This document shows, piece by piece, positions 4,849-6,656 of a stretch of 6,656 nt of DNA. The DNA is taken from NCBI GenBank assembly GCA_024642805.1, contig JAHEAK010000291.1, positions 1 to 6,656 of the forward strand, given 5' to 3'. The stretch comes from Kofleriaceae bacterium. Its GTDB lineage: Bacteria > Myxococcota_A > Polyangia > Haliangiales > Haliangiaceae. The notes beneath the pieces were generated by a model. It did no database searches. It worked only from the letters and a program-made list of their open reading frames with translations, and was not told the origin of the DNA. The first letter of the stretch is position 1. Each line of letters begins with the position of its first letter. The position numbers and the translations under genes are program-made.

Positions 4849-4871
4849 AAACGGGACCGTGGACCCCGTTT
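4849..4871. other. Inverted repeat in the divergent promoter region of the selenoprotein and lipoprotein genes
   Basis: AAACGGG (4849-4855) and CCCGTTT (4865-4871) form a perfect 7-bp repeat around 9 bases. It sits in the 215-bp gap between two divergently read genes, about 71 bp from the selenoprotein start and 123 bp from the lipoprotein start. It may be an operator or a leader hairpin. I see no convincing -35/-10 pair nearby. Confidence 0.35.
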
Positions 4872-4993
4872 GGGCCGGCTAAAAAGCGTATCGAAGCCTG
4901 CAGTGCGAGCCAACTCGCTGCAATTCCGTGGAGGATCGCCATGATTCGCATGGCACAGCGGCTGCATTGTACGAGCAGCAAGTACATCGACCC

Positions 4994-5671
4994 ATGCGCA
5001 TCTATCCTCGGAAATCGCTGCTCGCCCTCTTCATGCTCCTCATGGCCGCTTGCAACAGCTCCGTGCCTGGCTATGGACCTGCGGGCAACCGAGGCGCTGA
5101 CGCCAGCGTTGACGATTCCGACAGCGATGACGAGGGCGAAGAAGACACGGGCGATGACACGACGCCGCCAGACACAACCCTCGAGATCCAGGTGACGCCT
5201 ACCACCCTGGCGCTGGCACCAGGCGAAACCGCCAAAGCCACCGCCACGGTCACAAGCCAGGGGCAGCCAGATCAGAGCCCGGTGAGCTGGCTTAGCGCCA
5301 ATGAGCAAATCGCCATCGTCGACAACACGGGCCTCATCCGCGCCATGGGCGACGGCGAGGTCGAGATCATCGCCGAGGTGGGCGCGAACTCAGCGTCCGT
5401 TGTGGTGACCGTCTCCTCGACCGCCGATTGCGTCGCCGGCACCGGCAACAACGGAGATTCGTGCGCTGACATCTATCAAGGCCAGGACATCTGGCGCTGC
5501 ACCGTGTCACCGGCCCAGGGCAATAAGACGGTCTCACAGGTCTGTCGCGATCAGGGCACGGGCCCCAAGTGGATCACCTTCCACATAAATCCCACCGATT
5601 GCTGTGCATGCGATGGCGCCTTCAACGTCGGATGCTGCACGACCAACTCAGGAAGTACCGGCTGCCCCTAG
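4994..5671 (+). CDS. Secreted lipoprotein with acidic linker, Big2-like Ig domain and Cys-rich C-terminus
   Basis: The 225-residue product starts with a lipoprotein signal: basic residues in MRIYPRKS, a hydrophobic core, and the lipobox LMAAC with lipidated Cys20. Residues 34-62 are a low-complexity linker of Asp, Glu, Ser and Thr. Residues 63-141 look like a bacterial Ig-like group 2 (Big2) domain: VTPTTLALAPGE, then VSWLSANEQIAIVD, then GLIRAMGDGEVEIIAE. The tail from 142 holds ten cysteines (146, 157, 169, 184, 203, 204, 206, 214, 215, 224), including CCAC and GCC, and could be disulfide-bonded or bind metal. Its function is unknown; a surface adhesion or binding role is only a guess. The start is set by the signal peptide; the ribosome site is weak. 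A GTG at 4928 in the same frame would bury the signal and is rejected. fhs follows after 33 bp in the same frame, separated by one TAG. Confidence 0.85.
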   Translation: MRIYPRKSLLALFMLLMAACNSSVPGYGPAGNRGADASVDDSDSDDEGEEDTGDDTTPPDTTLEIQVTPTTLALAPGETAKATATVTSQGQPDQSPVSWLSANEQIAIVDNTGLIRAMGDGEVEIIAEVGANSASVVVTVSSTADCVAGTGNNGDSCADIYQGQDIWRCTVSPAQGNKTVSQVCRDQGTGPKWITFHINPTDCCACDGAFNVGCCTTNSGSTGCP

Positions 5672-5704
5672 AGTGAAAGTGGCTTGTGGTGCACAGTGCG
5701 CCGC

Positions 5705-6656
5705 ATGAGCCTAGACGCCGCCAAACTCCTAGACATCCCTGCCGACAAACTCGTGGCCTTTGGGCCCGGCATGCACAAGCTCGCTCCGGCCACCAGCGAC
5801 GAGCTAGGTGCCAAGAGCGGCAAGCTCATCTTGGTATCTGCCATCACTCCGACCAGCGCCGGCGAAGGCAAGACGACCACCAGCATCGGCCTGGCGGATG
5901 CCCTACGCCGCCTCGGCAAGAAGGCCTGTGTCGCGCTTCGCGAGCCCTCACTCGGGCCGTGCTTTGGCATCAAGGGCGGTGGAACCGGCGGCGGTCGCGC
6001 GCAGCTGGTCCCCTCCGATCGCATCAACCTGCACTTCACCGGCGACTTCCACGCCATTACCGCTGCGCACAATCTGCTGTCAGCGGTCATCGACAATCAC
6101 CTGCACCACGCAAGCGAAGTCGGCCTCGATCCGCGCACCGTTATCTGGCCACGGGTTCTCGACGTCAACGATCGCGCGCTTCGCAACGTGATTGCCGGGC
6201 TTGGCGGCCCCGCGCACGGCCGCCCTCGCGAGACCAGCTTCGACATCACGGCCGCTTCTGAGCTCATGGCCATGCTGTGCTTGGCCAACGACGCAGAGGA
6301 TCTGCGAGTGCGCATCGATCGCGCCATCGTCGGGCTCAATCGCCAGGGTGAGTCGGTGCGCGTCGCCCAACTGGGCGCGACGGGTGCGATGATGGCACTC
6401 CTGCGCGACGCCCTCATGCCGAACCTCGTGGCCACCCAGGAGGGAACGCCTGCCTTCGTGCACGGCGGCCCCTTCGCCAACATCGCTCATGGCTGCAACA
6501 GTGTCATGGCGACCCGCACTGCCTTGCATCACGCAGATTGGGCCGTCACCGAGGCCGGCTTTGGTTTCGACCTCGGAGCAGAAAAGTTCTTTGACATCAA
6601 GTGTCGAAGCGCGCAGCTGGATCCGGCTCTCGTGGTGTTGGTCGCCTCGGTACGGG
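5705..6656 (+). CDS. fhs: Formate--tetrahydrofolate ligase, N-terminal 317 residues (gene runs off the right edge)
   Basis: The enzyme joins formate to tetrahydrofolate using ATP, giving 10-formyl-THF for one-carbon metabolism. The frame stays open to the window end, covering a little over half of the usual length of about 555. Hallmarks are the ATP-binding loop TPTSAGEGKTTT (48-59), REPSLGPCFGIKGG (79-92), INLHFTGDFHAITAAHNLL (107-125), NDRALR (155-160), GGPFANIAHGCNS (254-266) and EAGFGFDLGAEKFFDIKC (283-300). The N-terminus is shorter than in clostridial enzymes: the usual first segment around SDIEIAQ is missing and the protein begins near the LGI...YG region. Upstream extension reaches only TTG 5684 or GTG 5696 before the lipoprotein TAG and adds nothing family-like, so the ATG is preferred. 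The ribosome site is weak. It may be co-transcribed with the lipoprotein gene. Confidence 0.95.
   Translation, partial: MSLDAAKLLDIPADKLVAFGPGMHKLAPATSDELGAKSGKLILVSAITPTSAGEGKTTTSIGLADALRRLGKKACVALREPSLGPCFGIKGGGTGGGRAQLVPSDRINLHFTGDFHAITAAHNLLSAVIDNHLHHASEVGLDPRTVIWPRVLDVNDRALRNVIAGLGGPAHGRPRETSFDITAASELMAMLCLANDAEDLRVRIDRAIVGLNRQGESVRVAQLGATGAMMALLRDALMPNLVATQEGTPAFVHGGPFANIAHGCNSVMATRTALHHADWAVTEAGFGFDLGAEKFFDIKCRSAQLDPALVVLVASVR

Noticed and set aside
4769..5308. 179-codon open frame on the minus strand across the divergent promoter region
   Set aside because: It overlaps both the selenoprotein start and the lipoprotein gene in antisense, and shows no family-like sequence.
5668..6532. 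Several minus-strand open frames opposite fhs
   Set aside because: They mirror a well-conserved gene of high GC content and carry no domain signal.

Overview
The window is GC-rich chromosomal DNA from a Gram-negative bacterium. Three genes of an Mla-type (MCE) lipid transporter imply an outer membrane. The lipoprotein with a long acidic linker and the ArsC-like selenoprotein are both common in the former Deltaproteobacteria, especially Myxococcota-like lineages, but that placement is inference. No mobile element, CRISPR array or rRNA is visible.

Layout, left to right. (1) Positions 1-2966, minus strand: a tightly packed operon read right to left as alr (alanine racemase), mlaE (permease), mlaF (ATPase), mlaD (MCE protein, cut by the left edge). 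Gaps are 4 bp or overlaps. (2) Positions 2967-3091: a strong hairpin that probably ends the next gene's transcript, followed by a G-rich homopolymer tract. (3) Positions 3092-3835, minus strand: a Crp/Fnr-family regulator with cyclic-nucleotide-binding and CRP-like DNA-recognition residues. (4) Positions 3836-4234: almost 400 bp without a gene, with direct repeats, paired inverted repeats and two plus-strand hairpins ending in T runs; a small RNA is possible. (5) Positions 4235-4310, plus strand: tRNA-Thr (CGT) with encoded CCA. (6) Positions 4401-4778, minus strand: an ArsC-family thioredoxin-fold protein whose catalytic Cys codon is an in-frame TGA. (7) Positions 4994-5671, plus strand: a lipoprotein with an acidic linker, a Big2-like Ig domain and a Cys-rich tail. 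(8) From 5705 to the right edge, plus strand: formate--tetrahydrofolate ligase (fhs), incomplete.

The main result is item 6. Conventional gene calling would start this gene at an internal GTG (4703) and miss its active site. Read from the ATG at 4778 through the TGA at 4722-4724, the protein aligns without gaps to ArsC-type proteins, with UGA exactly at the catalytic Cys. A stem-loop downstream of the UGA has a GGUC apical loop, 23 nt from the UGA, as expected of a bacterial SECIS element. This is best read as a selenocysteine protein, not a pseudogene. It implies that the host has SelA, SelB, SelC and SelD, none of which lie in this window.

Functionally, the alr-mla operon joins D-alanine supply for peptidoglycan with phospholipid transport between inner and outer membrane, so it is an envelope unit. 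Fhs belongs to one-carbon metabolism. The lipoprotein and fhs are in the same orientation 33 bp apart and may be co-transcribed, but no functional link is evident.
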